Origin: Lacihabitans soyangensis
GTDB taxonomy: Bacteria; Bacteroidota; Bacteroidia; Cytophagales; Spirosomataceae
DNA length: 64,000 nucleotides
NCBI RefSeq assembly: GCF_024343775.1
Contig: NZ_RJUF01000186.1
Span: 1-64,000 of the forward strand
Reading direction: 5' to 3'
The position numbers were made by a program, and so were the translations under genes. Shown one piece after another: positions 34,131 to 42,775 of this stretch; within the stretch, counting starts at the first letter, position 1; each line of letters opens with the position of its first letter. The notes beneath the pieces are model-generated. The model was not told where the DNA came from, ran no database searches, and worked only from the letters and a program-made list of their open reading frames with translations.

Positions 34131-35173
34131 TTAGACCATATAGACATATTAATTCTAAGTTTCACAAGATTCAATCATTTGTGAACCACTTATTTCTAGA
34201 TGTAATATTTCGAGCTCCTTATATAGCAAATCCAACATTTGACACATCATTGGTTCTTTCTAAATATAGGCCATTATTAGAAGCGGTAAATGACGAATAC
34301 TTACTACACCCATTAAGGGAATGCTATAAAACATGTAAAAATCTTTCGAAGAAGCATTTAAAAATATTAAAAAGAGGAGTCCATCAGAATAATAAAATTA
34401 GAATATTGTGTAATGGGAATTTGACTCCATTAGAATATTCTGATATTGACTTAATAGATGAAAATTTAAGTAAACAAATCAAAACATTTTTTGACAAACT
34501 TTATGACGAGGCTGTAAATAAAGCAGTTTTTTATAATAAATACGGAAAAATTGAGGACTATTATAAAAGTATCGTTGGCAAATCAAGGACTTGTAGATGT
34601 TGTGGGATAAATAAAGTTTTAATAAAGTTTCACTCTAAAAGAAGTGCATTAGACCATTATTTACCAAGAAATCATTTCCCATTTACTTCCATAAACACAA
34701 ACAATTTATTACCAATTTGTGACAATTGTAATAGCAAATACAAATTAGCGGAAAATACCATTTTTGAAATAATAAAACGGAATAGTCGGATTGTTTCAAA
34801 GACGAGAAAGCGGGCGTTTTTTCCATTTAGCAAAATTGTTCCATTTCCAAGAATAGATGTAGAAATCACACTAAATAGGGCTCTTTCCGAAGATTTGGAA
34901 CCAGCTGATATGAATATTAAATTAAAATGTCAAGGATATGAAGAACAAATAGATACATGGGATCGGCTTTTCGGTATAAAAGAAAATTACCTCGTTGAGT
35001 GCTGTTCTGAAGAAATGTATTCGTTTTATGAAGAGCAATATATTGCAGACTTAAATTTTGGAAAAACCCATCAACAATATTTAGATACCTTAGAGTCTAA
35101 TCGCTTATTTGATATGAATTTTTTAAGAATTGCATATTTGAAAGGATTAAATAATTATAGTTCAAATAGTTAA
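34127..35173 (+). CDS. HNH endonuclease partner of the ATPase
   Basis: A 348-residue nuclease of HNH type, last gene of the six-gene operon. The zinc and catalytic region is at about residues 153-205: CRCCGINK, then SALDHYLPRNHFPFTS with the catalytic histidine, then NTNNLLPICDNCNSKYK carrying the asparagine and second CxxC. The first 150 residues are helical and basic and the last 120 have no known motif. In Septu-type systems a small HNH protein acts with an ABC ATPase to cut nucleic acid; the layout here is the same but downstream of hsdM and hsdS. It overlaps the ATPase gene by 4 bases. It would be the nuclease replacing HsdR, by inference. Confidence 0.82.
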   Translation: MIRPYRHINSKFHKIQSFVNHLFLDVIFRAPYIANPTFDTSLVLSKYRPLLEAVNDEYLLHPLRECYKTCKNLSKKHLKILKRGVHQNNKIRILCNGNLTPLEYSDIDLIDENLSKQIKTFFDKLYDEAVNKAVFYNKYGKIEDYYKSIVGKSRTCRCCGINKVLIKFHSKRSALDHYLPRNHFPFTSINTNNLLPICDNCNSKYKLAENTIFEIIKRNSRIVSKTRKRAFFPFSKIVPFPRIDVEITLNRALSEDLEPADMNIKLKCQGYEEQIDTWDRLFGIKENYLVECCSEEMYSFYEEQYIADLNFGKTHQQYLDTLESNRLFDMNFLRIAYLKGLNNYSSNS

Positions 35174-35280
35174 ATTAACCTATCAGTATTTACCCTAATA
35201 TCAAGTTTCTTTATCCTATTTTCATTTTCCATTCTAATATTTTCTAAACTCTTTTTTTAGGTCAGGAAAAGATTATACAT

Positions 35281-36108
35281 TTAATATCTAACAATGTCGA
35301 TTTTGAATTTTGAGGAGTTCATATCGGCTTGGTATGGGATGCAATTACAGTAATTTAGGTCTTGGAGGATTTCTAAGATTTTGGTTTTTTGGTCCTCTGG
35401 GCAGTTGATGCCGAATATAATCCCTGTAACCAATGCTTTGTCAAAAGAGTAGGTTTTGGCTCCTCCTTTTTCAGTAGTACATCGCCACTCGAACTCGTAA
35501 TCCCAATCTTCAGATTTAGAGGCCATCATCCTTGTCAGTAAGTTACCTAAGCCATTGGATTTGTATTCTTCCATACTGTAAACAGGGTATTTGTCAAAGT
35601 ACATCACAGGAATTAGGTTGTCCCTGAAGAAACTCGGTGTTTTCATGTCGAATTCAAGACAGATACCAGAATGGGAATGAGCATAATGTGCCCACATGAG
35701 TGGAGAATCCCTTACTTCAGAAAAACAAGTCACTCCCATTTGCATATCCAATATAGAAAGTACTAATGTATTTAGAAATTGGTTGATCTCTTTTGTCGTT
35801 TTGAATGAGCCATTGAATATGTCGGTTTTGTCGAGCAGAGGTACTAACTGTGGGAAATAATGGTTAAGGTTTTCATTTATTTGGATAGTACTTTTTCCAA
35901 AATTGATGTTGAGTTTACAGTCGAAGGGGTCACTGAAACCCGATGGTTTTGAAAAGTAAATGGCTTGTTCGGTTAAGACCTTAAAGGTGAATTCATTGAT
36001 AGGATAGTATTTATATAGTTTTCGGGGGATTAATTTCAGTGCCTCTTTTTCGGTCATTTTATGTGTGTCGACCTCGATTTGTTCAAAGCTTCGTTTTCGG
36101 AGTTTCAT
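35281..36108 (-). CDS. DUF2971-family protein
   Basis: A 275-residue protein of the DUF2971 family, function unknown. Family landmarks: LYKYYPINEFTFKVLTEQAI near 32-51, YFSKPSGFSDPFDCKLN near 53-68, then MGVTCFSEVRDSPLMWAHYA near 128-147 and HSGICLEFDM, and EWRCTTEKGG near 212. Members often occur in defence and mobile islands, and this one faces the end of the restriction-type operon. It is convergent with it, so separately transcribed. There is no signal peptide. The family call is firm, the role is not. Confidence 0.8.
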   Translation of the reverse strand: MKLRKRSFEQIEVDTHKMTEKEALKLIPRKLYKYYPINEFTFKVLTEQAIYFSKPSGFSDPFDCKLNINFGKSTIQINENLNHYFPQLVPLLDKTDIFNGSFKTTKEINQFLNTLVLSILDMQMGVTCFSEVRDSPLMWAHYAHSHSGICLEFDMKTPSFFRDNLIPVMYFDKYPVYSMEEYKSNGLGNLLTRMMASKSEDWDYEFEWRCTTEKGGAKTYSFDKALVTGIIFGINCPEDQKTKILEILQDLNYCNCIPYQADMNSSKFKIDIVRY

Positions 36109-36235
36109 TTTTTGGTAAATTGGGAGTTTAAGTTTTGGAATTGGTTTCTTATGCTATTTAATGCTTTATTGTTATTATTTACATATTTTTCATGAGATTT
36201 AAGTATTTCGGTAGCCTCTTTGAGAGGCAATACAT

Positions 36236-36330
36236 TGCGAAGAGCTTAGTTCGTCAGGCCTACTTCGCCAGGCCCAGTATGACACCCTTCGGCAGGGTTA
36301 CTTCGGCAGGCTCAGTAATGACACAGGGTG
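36236..36330. repeat. Dispersed repeat of CTTCGGCAGGCTCAGT type
   Basis: Imperfect repeated words CTTCGCCAGGCCCAGTATGACA, in parts (TACTTCGCCAGGCCCAGTA, CCTTCGGCAGGGTTACTTC, GGCAGGCTCAGTAATGACA), a sequence class common between genes in Bacteroidota. It sits between the DUF2971 gene and a resolvase relic. Confidence 0.5.
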
Positions 36331-36372
36331 ACACATGGCGTCGGAAAACTGAGACGCCAAACATGGCGTCTT

Positions 36373-36614
36373 TACCTAAGGTACTTGTAGATGGTGGGTT
36401 TACTGATGGCAATTTCTTCACAGATGGCTTTGATGGTGTATTTTTTGGAGTTGTACATGTTATTTGTTGTTTTTGGTCGGACAGTTTGTTGTGCCTCCCT
36501 CCTACTCGGCCTCTGGCTCCAGCCGCTGCTAGTCCGGCATTGGTTCTTTCTCTTATTAAGTTTCGTTCGAACTGGGCTAATGCTCCGAATACATGGAGGA
36601 CTAATTTACCTGAG
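36373..36614 (-). pseudogene. Serine recombinase (resolvase) C-terminal relic
   Basis: Reading the minus strand gives GKLVLHVFGALAQFERNLI, RERTNAGLAAAGARGRVGGR and HNKLSDQKQQ, the end of a resolvase catalytic domain. After a frameshift it continues MYNSKKYTIKAICEEIAISK then PTIYKYLR and stop (36373), the helix-turn-helix of the same family. The N-terminal catalytic serine region is missing and the frame is blocked upstream. It marks former recombinase activity at the right edge of the defence operon. Two plus-strand open frames over this stretch are shadows. Confidence 0.7.
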
Positions 36615-36819
36615 GGCTTTTATTGTTTGTACTATTGCGATATTCTGGATTAATTTATTTTCTTTGGTTTTTCGGGATTTGATGGGGATTAATATACTTT
36701 CAGGTCCGACTAATGGTCTGACCGTTAGTTTTCATTTTACTTAAACTGTAGGTGCTTCTTAAGGAATTAATAAATTAGATATCGATTTTCAAGATATGTT
36801 TCGGTTTTGATAAGCATCC

Positions 36820-37649
36820 GGTCATCCCCAAAAGTAAATTTTAAGAATAGCCGATAATACGACTATTGATCTTGAAAAAGCAATAGTTTTTCGATTTAGT
36901 CTCTTTAGATGTGTACGCAGTGTCAAATTCATACGTTCTATGGAGTTGGTCGCACGATTTTTGCTGTTATGAATTTCATTTTCTATTAGGTGTTTGTAAT
37001 TGTTTAGTTTGTCGGTGTATATCATTTTGGGATTTGAAAGAGTGACGGTTTTAATAACCATTGAAAGCGTTTTGTTGGTTCTTGCTCCCACATTGAAACT
37101 TACTATTTTCTTACTTTCCTTTTCTAAGGCATAAACAATCCAAATGAGCTTGTTCTTATTACCAGTAAACGACCGCATTTCATCTATTTCGTAAGTTTTG
37201 CCTGTAGAAATGGACGGTTGGGTGATATTGGAAGCAATTTGTTTAATTCTTTTGAGCAAAGTAGTGGATGAAATAGCTAATAATCTGGCAGTGCTCAAAA
37301 TTCCCACACCCTCTTTAGTCAACGAAACAATATTTTGGTTAATATCTTGTTTATAAGCCATGTAAGTATAAAATTCAACTTTTGTAGTATTACATTTTTT
37401 ACAAAAATATCGTTGTTTTTGTCTTGAATCTTTACCATATTTTATTAAGGTAAGCATCACATTTTCAGCACTTTATGTTTTTACCAACATGTTTGGAACA
37501 TGAACATGCTAAAGAAGCCATTTTGGTTGATTTAAGGAGATTAATAGTATCTTGTTAAGACGCAATATATCCTGAAAAATCATCCTTTAGATTGATAAAT
37601 TGGCTATTTATGATTGAAATGGGGTCACCAACACTTTTGACACATTACC
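36820..37649 (-). mobile_element. IS1-family insertion sequence, apparently damaged
   Basis: The ends GGTCATCCCCAAAAGT (from 36820, reading inward) and GGTAATGTGTCAAAAGT (from 37649, reading inward on the other strand) are imperfect inverted repeats bounding about 830 bases around an IS1-type transposase gene. The bases directly outside do not show a matching 8-9 bp target duplication. Boundaries are therefore tentative. Confidence 0.5.
36822..37457 (-). CDS. IS1-family transposase, N-terminal zinc motif disrupted
   Basis: About 211 residues of an IS1 transposase: RYFCKKCNTTKVEF (second half of the zinc ribbon), helix-turn-helix GVGILSTARLLAISSTTLLK near 50, then YEIDEMRSFTGNK, NKLIWIVYALEKE, MIYTDKLNNYKHL and the hallmark IERMNLTLRTHLKRLNRKTI near 172-191. 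The stop lies inside the putative inverted repeat. The first CxxC is not in frame: just upstream another frame reads KC-stop-KCDAYLNK, indicating a frameshift plus a stop that cut off the first 15-20 residues. The element is probably inactive, though a programmed frameshift cannot be excluded, since IS1 itself uses one elsewhere in the gene. Confidence 0.75.
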   Translation of the reverse strand: MLTLIKYGKDSRQKQRYFCKKCNTTKVEFYTYMAYKQDINQNIVSLTKEGVGILSTARLLAISSTTLLKRIKQIASNITQPSISTGKTYEIDEMRSFTGNKNKLIWIVYALEKESKKIVSFNVGARTNKTLSMVIKTVTLSNPKMIYTDKLNNYKHLIENEIHNSKNRATNSIERMNLTLRTHLKRLNRKTIAFSRSIVVLSAILKIYFWG

Positions 37650-37799
37650 TATTCAGTTATACTACTTTCTCGGAGTTTCGTGTAAAGTATTCCTCTCATC
37701 ACCAATTATTGTATTTTTATCACCTTTGAAGCTGCTTGGAATTTTAATTAGAAAGCGAAACTATTTATTTTAATTGAATTTCATTTTTACGTGCTAAAG
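37650..37799. other. Short A/T-rich leader
   Basis: A/T-rich sequence between the IS1 element and the small HTH gene; no clear promoter element beyond A/T-richness. Confidence 0.3.
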
Positions 37800-38021
37800 A
37801 TGTTTTTTAAATACACTGAACGTTTAAAACAAATTAACCACCTCGTCAAACAAAAATTAGCAGGATACCTCGCAGAATTTGCCAAAAAACACGGAGTAAC
37901 TGCAAGCACTTGGTACAAAGGGAGAGATACTCTAATAAATGATTTGGGACTACCGAATTATTACTACCCAATACAAAAAACCTATTTTAAACAGAGGAAG
38001 GTACATTTAAAATGGGTTTAA
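37800..38021 (+). CDS. Small helix-turn-helix protein
   Basis: A 73-residue protein made almost only of a HTH domain: ERLKQINHLVKQKLAGYLAE, then FAKKHGVTASTWYKGRDTLI, then a wing-like end LGLPNYYYPIQKTYF. This resembles a winged-helix form frequent in Bacteroidota, in which an aromatic-rich strand follows the recognition helix. The ATG at 37800 is preferred over a GTG three codons upstream. It lies next to an IS1 element and could be the left-over N-terminus of a longer regulator, but the frame ends cleanly. Confidence 0.5.
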   Translation: MFFKYTERLKQINHLVKQKLAGYLAEFAKKHGVTASTWYKGRDTLINDLGLPNYYYPIQKTYFKQRKVHLKWV

Positions 38022-38177
38022 AAGAATTTCTTATTACCCAAATTTGAATATTTCTTCTGAAGATACTCTAGAAAATATTTTCTAAAACTATAAGTTTGTT
38101 TCAGCACGACAATATTTTGTTACACGAATTATCAACGCAAATGACGCTTCTAGTTACCTTGAAATACAATTAAATGT

Positions 38178-38381
38178 ATGAAAACAATATTAAATTTGGA
38201 CGCCAGATGGGTGGTATTGGTAATTTCTTTGACAACGTTACTAGCAATAGTTTATTTACTATTTGTAGAACAAATAATTTGGAAGAATAACTTTGGATTG
38301 GTGTTTACTGTAATTAGTTTGGTTTGCACCTTAATTCTTTCTTCTGCGATGATCTACGATAAAAATAAGACTAAAGGATAG
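38178..38381 (+). CDS. Small membrane protein
   Basis: A 67-residue protein with two predicted membrane helices (WVVLVISLTTLLAIVYLLFV and LVFTVISLVCTLILSSAMI) and a short lysine-rich tail. No family recognised. It is followed after 102 bases by a secreted protein gene on the same strand. Confidence 0.45.
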   Translation: MKTILNLDARWVVLVISLTTLLAIVYLLFVEQIIWKNNFGLVFTVISLVCTLILSSAMIYDKNKTKG

Positions 38382-38483
38382 ATATATAAGTGCAAATATT
38401 TGACAATAAAGTAATTAACTAGAATTTTGATGTACAGTTATAAAAATGATTAACTGAAACCTTTTGATTGAAAATACATATTT

Positions 38484-38867
38484 ATGAAATTTTATAAGCC
38501 CTTAACGTTTTTAATAACCTCCCTATTACTGGTCACGAATCTAGATACAAATGCTCAGATATTAAATGAGTATTCGGAAATAGTATTTAAACGAGCTGAG
38601 TTGTTAATGGGAATTGGTAGTTGGCAGAAGTTAAATATACGCATTAATGGAAAATCTTCTATTAAATTGAAGGAGCACTCAACCGAATCTATTTTGATAC
38701 CTGCTGGAGAAAATTCGATTTCTGGCCAAATAACTAGGTCTACAAGCTTTAACCTGCATACCGAGCCTAATATGATTTACTATTTACAGGCAAAAATTGG
38801 TGGGCTATTTTTGGATAAGCCCAAGTTTAAGTTGGTAAGGGTGGTATCGAAAACACCATGGTTATAG
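38484..38867 (+). CDS. Secreted DUF2846-like protein
   Basis: A 127-residue exported protein. A signal peptide ends at about residue 24 (TNA/QIL). The mature part runs as VFKRAELLMGIGSWQKLNIR, INGKSSIKL, SILIPAGENSISGQI, then NMIYYLQAKIGG and FKLVRV, an order of strands like the DUF2846 domain (basic first strand, glycine turn, pG-h strand, YYL strand). Function of that domain is unknown. Family call moderate. Confidence 0.55.
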   Translation: MKFYKPLTFLITSLLLVTNLDTNAQILNEYSEIVFKRAELLMGIGSWQKLNIRINGKSSIKLKEHSTESILIPAGENSISGQITRSTSFNLHTEPNMIYYLQAKIGGLFLDKPKFKLVRVVSKTPWL

Positions 38868-39510
38868 CAAACCTAAACCCTCTGGTACGATTAATTTTGG
38901 AACATACAGTTTGAATATAATATATTAAAGAGGACTAGAATAATAGTGGATTCATGAATAAACTACTCATTTAGATCTTCAATTAAATTGATACTTATAG
39001 ATGGCTTCATTGTTGAATCCCCTTGGATTTGTAAAGTTCCTTTTGCTTTTTTTTAGCTAAGTTGAAAATAAAGAAACTCTAACCGTATTTTTTCTTACGA
39101 ATTGACAGTGGAAATGTATTTGCCTAGAAATTTTTGAGTTCGCTGAAAATGACTGCAAAACGCATTTTTAATTAGTAAGTATCAATTTTTAATGGTTATA
39201 TTAGTTGCACATAGAAAATCTCTAAGTCAACTTTTTTAGTTCAAACAGCCAAAGATAGGTTGCTCTATAAGTATCGAAAGGATAAGGGTTATTAGGATTT
39301 ATGTAATGTTTACCAGAGTATAAATATTTTCATTTGTTCATCTGAGCCCCAATTAGAACCGAGGATCTTGAAGTTAAATGTTTAGAATAGTTTATCATCT
39401 CAAATGGAAAGATTATTGAAAAAATAAACACTTGGAATAAATTAATTCTAGATGCAACATATTTAACTAGGTAAAATTACGCAATAAAAATTTAAGATTA
39501 TATTATATTA
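38868..39510. other. Gene-free A/T-rich stretch
   Basis: About 640 bases with no supported gene, RNA or repeat. The last 80 bases are very A/T-rich and presumably carry the promoter of the Crp/Fnr gene. Confidence 0.5.
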
Positions 39511-40071
39511 ATGAAAGCATATTTTAATTCATTTTCTATATTATCCGAGAGCGAGCTAATATTATTGGATAATCATGTTATTGAAAAAAACATTAAAAAG
39601 GGAGACTTTTTGATAAAAGAAGGTAAAATATGTAATGAAATAGTATTTATTGAGAGTGGAATTTTGCGTTCATTTTATATTAACAATACCGGTGACGAAA
39701 TCACATATTGTTTTAGTTTTGAAAATCAGCTAATGTCTGCTTTTTCTAGTTTTATCACTAATAACCCAACTGAGGAAAATATACAAGCAATAGTTGACAC
39801 GAAACTTTTCGTTTTAAAAAAAAAGGATATCGAAGTACTTTATGAAAATAGTTTAGCATGGCAAAAAATTGGCCTCATATTAACTGAATTGCAATTTGTA
39901 CAACTTGAAGAGCGATTTGTTTCCTTTCTCAAATTATCTGCAAAACAGCGGTACGAAAATTTATTGAAAAATTATTCACGTTTAATTAATCAAATCCCAT
40001 TGAAATATTTAGCAACTTATTTGGGAATTACTCCTCGTCATTTGAGCAGAATACGTAAGTATGATTTATAG
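39511..40071 (+). CDS. Crp/Fnr-family transcriptional regulator
   Basis: A 186-residue regulator of the same class as the one at 6440. The nucleotide-binding-like barrel covers about 10-115 (KKGDFLIKEGKICNEIVFIE, SGILRSFYINNTGDEITYCF) and the DNA-binding end is PLKYLATYLGITPRHLSRIRK at about 162-182. Members in Bacteroidota commonly regulate nearby oxidoreductase or small secreted protein genes. The DUF2147 gene begins 61 bases downstream with its own promoter box, and two epimerase/dehydratase-family genes follow; these are the likely targets. Confidence 0.85.
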   Translation: MKAYFNSFSILSESELILLDNHVIEKNIKKGDFLIKEGKICNEIVFIESGILRSFYINNTGDEITYCFSFENQLMSAFSSFITNNPTEENIQAIVDTKLFVLKKKDIEVLYENSLAWQKIGLILTELQFVQLEERFVSFLKLSAKQRYENLLKNYSRLINQIPLKYLATYLGITPRHLSRIRKYDL

Positions 40072-40104
40072 ACAAATGTCTTCTTTACGTAGATTTAAAC
40101 ACAA

Positions 40105-40112
40105 TACTTTTG
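40105..40112 (+). promoter_or_regulatory. Candidate -7 element, DUF2147 gene
   Basis: TACTTTTG matches TAnnTTTG and lies 20 bases before the ATG at 40132. A good -33 TTTG is not seen. Confidence 0.4.
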
Positions 40113-40131
40113 CATTATAATTAAACGAAAG

Positions 40132-40557
40132 ATGAAAAAACTTCCATTTATTTTATTTATCTTATTTGTGAATCCAATTTTTTCGCAGACTTCTAATCCA
40201 ATCATAGGTACTTGGTTAACCCAAGACAAGAAGGCACACGTTGAAATAAATTATATCAATGGAAAATATCACGGAAAAATTGCGTGGTTGAAATTTCCAT
40301 TCAATCCAAAAAACAATAAATATTTGATGGATGAAAATAATCCAGATCCCTCAAAAAAAGGAATGCCTTTGTTAAACTCTTTAATTCTATGGGATTTTAT
40401 AAAGGAGGGAGATGAATACGTCAAGGGTAAAGTGTATGATAGCAGGGATGGAAAGACATATTCTGGAAAGTTATGGCTTAACAATGATTTTACTCTTAAA
40501 ATGAGAGGTTATTGGGGTTTATTTTACAAAACCGAAACCTGGACAAAAGTTAAGTGA
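40132..40557 (+). CDS. Secreted DUF2147 protein
   Basis: A 141-residue exported protein of the DUF2147 family. A signal peptide covers residues 1-18 (LPFILFILFVNPIFSQ). The lipocalin-like single domain is complete: IIGTWLTQDKKAHVEINYIN, GKYHGKIAWLKFP, the acidic DENNPDPSKKGMPLL insertion, then GKVYDSRDGKTYSGKLWLNN and LKMRGYWGLFYKTETWTKV. Members are periplasmic or surface proteins of unknown substrate. Its position directly after a Crp/Fnr regulator suggests control by it. Confidence 0.85.
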   Translation: MKKLPFILFILFVNPIFSQTSNPIIGTWLTQDKKAHVEINYINGKYHGKIAWLKFPFNPKNNKYLMDENNPDPSKKGMPLLNSLILWDFIKEGDEYVKGKVYDSRDGKTYSGKLWLNNDFTLKMRGYWGLFYKTETWTKVK

Positions 40558-40842
40558 ATTATTTAGAATCCTTTTAAGAATGGAAATTCTGAAAATAATT
40601 AAAACTTTGAATCGGAGCCCAAAAGTATATTTTATCTACGAATTGGTGGTAAAGTAAGCTTTTAAGGTGTAAGAAGGAATTATTTAAGGGCACAATTTAA
40701 ATAATTGTTTATCATCGTAGAAAACATCAAATCAAATAGCTCTAAAATTTTGTAATCCATTTTTTTATTCTTTAGAGACGAAAACACATTATATAAGTCT
40801 CTCGCATTTTAATTTATAACAACCTTTTGACTTTTAATTAAT

Positions 40843-41781
40843 ATGGTTCAAACAATATTAGGAGCAGGTGGATCGATTGGTAATGAGTTGGGAAAAGTAT
40901 TATTGGACTACACCTCAGACATAAGGTTAGTAAATAGAAATCCCAAACGAGTAAACTCCACGGATATTTTATTTCCTGCTGACTTAACCAATAAAGATGA
41001 TTTATTCAGATCGGTAAAAGGTTCTGGAATTACATATGTAACAATTGGTTTTCCGTACAAAACAAAAGTTTGGAAAGAAAATTGGGTTCCATTTATCAAA
41101 AATGTTATTGCAGCTTGTTTGGAGTACAAGTCCAAACTTGTATTTTTTGATAATGTTTATGCTATTGGACGGGATAATATAAAGCATATGACTGAAAATT
41201 CTCCAATAAGTCCAACTAGTTTGAAAGGAGAAGTACGAGCAGAGGTTGACAGGCTTATTTTGAAGAGTATTGAAAAAGATAATTTACAAGCTATTGTTGC
41301 AAGAGCACCAGATTTTTTTGGAGGGAGTATTAAAGCTAATAGTATTTTAATGAATTTAGTATATAATAATCTTGTAAAAGGTAAAAAACCACAATGGTTT
41401 TGCAATTCTAAAGTTATTCACACGATGGGTTATGTTCCTGACCTGGCTAAAGGAACCGCAATTTTAGGCAACTCCCCTGAGGCATATAATCAAATATGGA
41501 ACTTACCCACTGATAGTGAGAAAATAACAGGAGAAGAATGGATAAATCTATTTGCAACGGCAATGAATACAAATAAGCATTATTATACTTTACCGAATTG
41601 GTTATTAAAAACGGTAGGACATTTTGATTCAGTCATGAAAGAATTGGCGGAGATGAATTACCAATTTGATCGAGATTATTTCTTCGATAGTAGTAAGTTT
41701 AACAGCTATTTTAATTTCACTCCAATAAAAAATGCAGATGCTGTAAAACAAGCAATTGAACAAATGAGTAAACCAAATTAG
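40843..41781 (+). CDS. NAD-dependent epimerase/dehydratase-family protein
   Basis: A 312-residue extended short-chain dehydrogenase-like protein. The Rossmann glycine motif is GAGGSIGNELG near residues 7-17 in a degenerate form, followed by the acidic-strand region and LVFFDNVYAIG near 105. The usual active-site YxxxK is not obvious: the region after VYAIGRDN has no tyrosine/lysine pair in the expected place, so it may bind a nucleotide without classical SDR catalysis, like NmrA-type proteins. It is followed after 31 bases by a second epimerase-like gene on the same strand, probably one operon. Confidence 0.75.
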   Translation: MVQTILGAGGSIGNELGKVLLDYTSDIRLVNRNPKRVNSTDILFPADLTNKDDLFRSVKGSGITYVTIGFPYKTKVWKENWVPFIKNVIAACLEYKSKLVFFDNVYAIGRDNIKHMTENSPISPTSLKGEVRAEVDRLILKSIEKDNLQAIVARAPDFFGGSIKANSILMNLVYNNLVKGKKPQWFCNSKVIHTMGYVPDLAKGTAILGNSPEAYNQIWNLPTDSEKITGEEWINLFATAMNTNKHYYTLPNWLLKTVGHFDSVMKELAEMNYQFDRDYFFDSSKFNSYFNFTPIKNADAVKQAIEQMSKPN

Positions 41782-41812
41782 AGGTAGATTCTATTTTAAA
41801 AAAGATTATACT

Positions 41813-42775
41813 ATGAATATATTTATAACAGGTGCTTCCGGATTTATTGGTAGTAATATTGTCAAGCGACTTTCAGCACACAATACCTTTTACGCAATGT
41901 GCAGGACCGAATTTGCGGCAGAAAAGGTGAGGCTTATTGGTGCCATTCCTGTATACTGTGAACTTGGACATGTTGAAGCTAAACACTTGAATAATTGTGA
42001 TATGATAATACATGCAGCGGCATTTACTAAAGAATGGGGAACTAGAGAAGAATTTTGGCAAACGACAGTGGATGGTACGAAACAACTCATTGAGATAGCA
42101 AAGAAAAGTAAAATTAAACGTTTTCTACATATTAGTACTGAAGCCGTGTTGTTTGTAGGTAATGATTTAAATTATATTGACGAATCCTATCCTTTGCCTA
42201 AAAAAAGTAAGTTTTTATATTCTGAATCGAAATTGGAGTCTGAAAAATTGGTTTTAAATTCAAATTTAGATGGGGTTTTTGAAGTAATGGTAATTAGGCC
42301 TAGATTGGTATGGGGCCCAGGAGACCAAACCATTTTACCCATCTTGGTTAATATGGTTAAACTTAATAAATTTACTTGGATAAATGATGGTTCTAATAAA
42401 ACTAGTACAACGCATATATATAATTTAATAGAGGGAATTAAATGTGCTTTAGAAAACTGGCGGTCCAATCAAATTTATTTTATCACGGACAAGGAGATAA
42501 GTACCTACAAAGATTTTTTGAGTAGGTATATTGCAACGAAAAAAGCATTCCCTTCAGACAAAAATATTTCTAAATTTGTTGTGCGGACTTTGGCAAACGT
42601 AGTAGAGTTTTTTTGGCAAATATTTAAAATTAAAAATACACCACCCATCACGAGATTGGCTGCGTATATGTTATCCAGCAATTTTACAATAAATCATCAA
42701 AAAGCAATCATTGATTTGGGGTATAAACCAGTTATAACATTGGATGAGGCATTTCGTGAGCTAAATCATGATTAA
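41813..42775 (+). CDS. NAD-dependent epimerase/dehydratase-family oxidoreductase
   Basis: A 320-residue extended SDR. Landmarks: NIFITGASGFIGSNIVKRL at 2-20 (TGxxGxxG), acidic turn, MIIHAAAFTKEWG near 62, then TVDGTKQLIEIAKK and FLHISTEAVLF near 104, and YSESKLESEKLVL, the YxxxK active site, near 137-149. The form is like 3-beta-hydroxysteroid dehydrogenase or NAD(P)H sugar or sterol oxidoreductases; substrate unknown. The C-terminal half has hydrophobic stretches but no clear membrane span. It is in one strand with the preceding dehydrogenase-like gene, with a 31-base gap. Confidence 0.82.
   Translation: MNIFITGASGFIGSNIVKRLSAHNTFYAMCRTEFAAEKVRLIGAIPVYCELGHVEAKHLNNCDMIIHAAAFTKEWGTREEFWQTTVDGTKQLIEIAKKSKIKRFLHISTEAVLFVGNDLNYIDESYPLPKKSKFLYSESKLESEKLVLNSNLDGVFEVMVIRPRLVWGPGDQTILPILVNMVKLNKFTWINDGSNKTSTTHIYNLIEGIKCALENWRSNQIYFITDKEISTYKDFLSRYIATKKAFPSDKNISKFVVRTLANVVEFFWQIFKIKNTPPITRLAAYMLSSNFTINHQKAIIDLGYKPVITLDEAFRELNHD

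Noticed and set aside
36391-36744. 117-codon plus-strand hydrophobic frame
   Set aside because: It is the shadow of the serine-resolvase relic on the minus strand.
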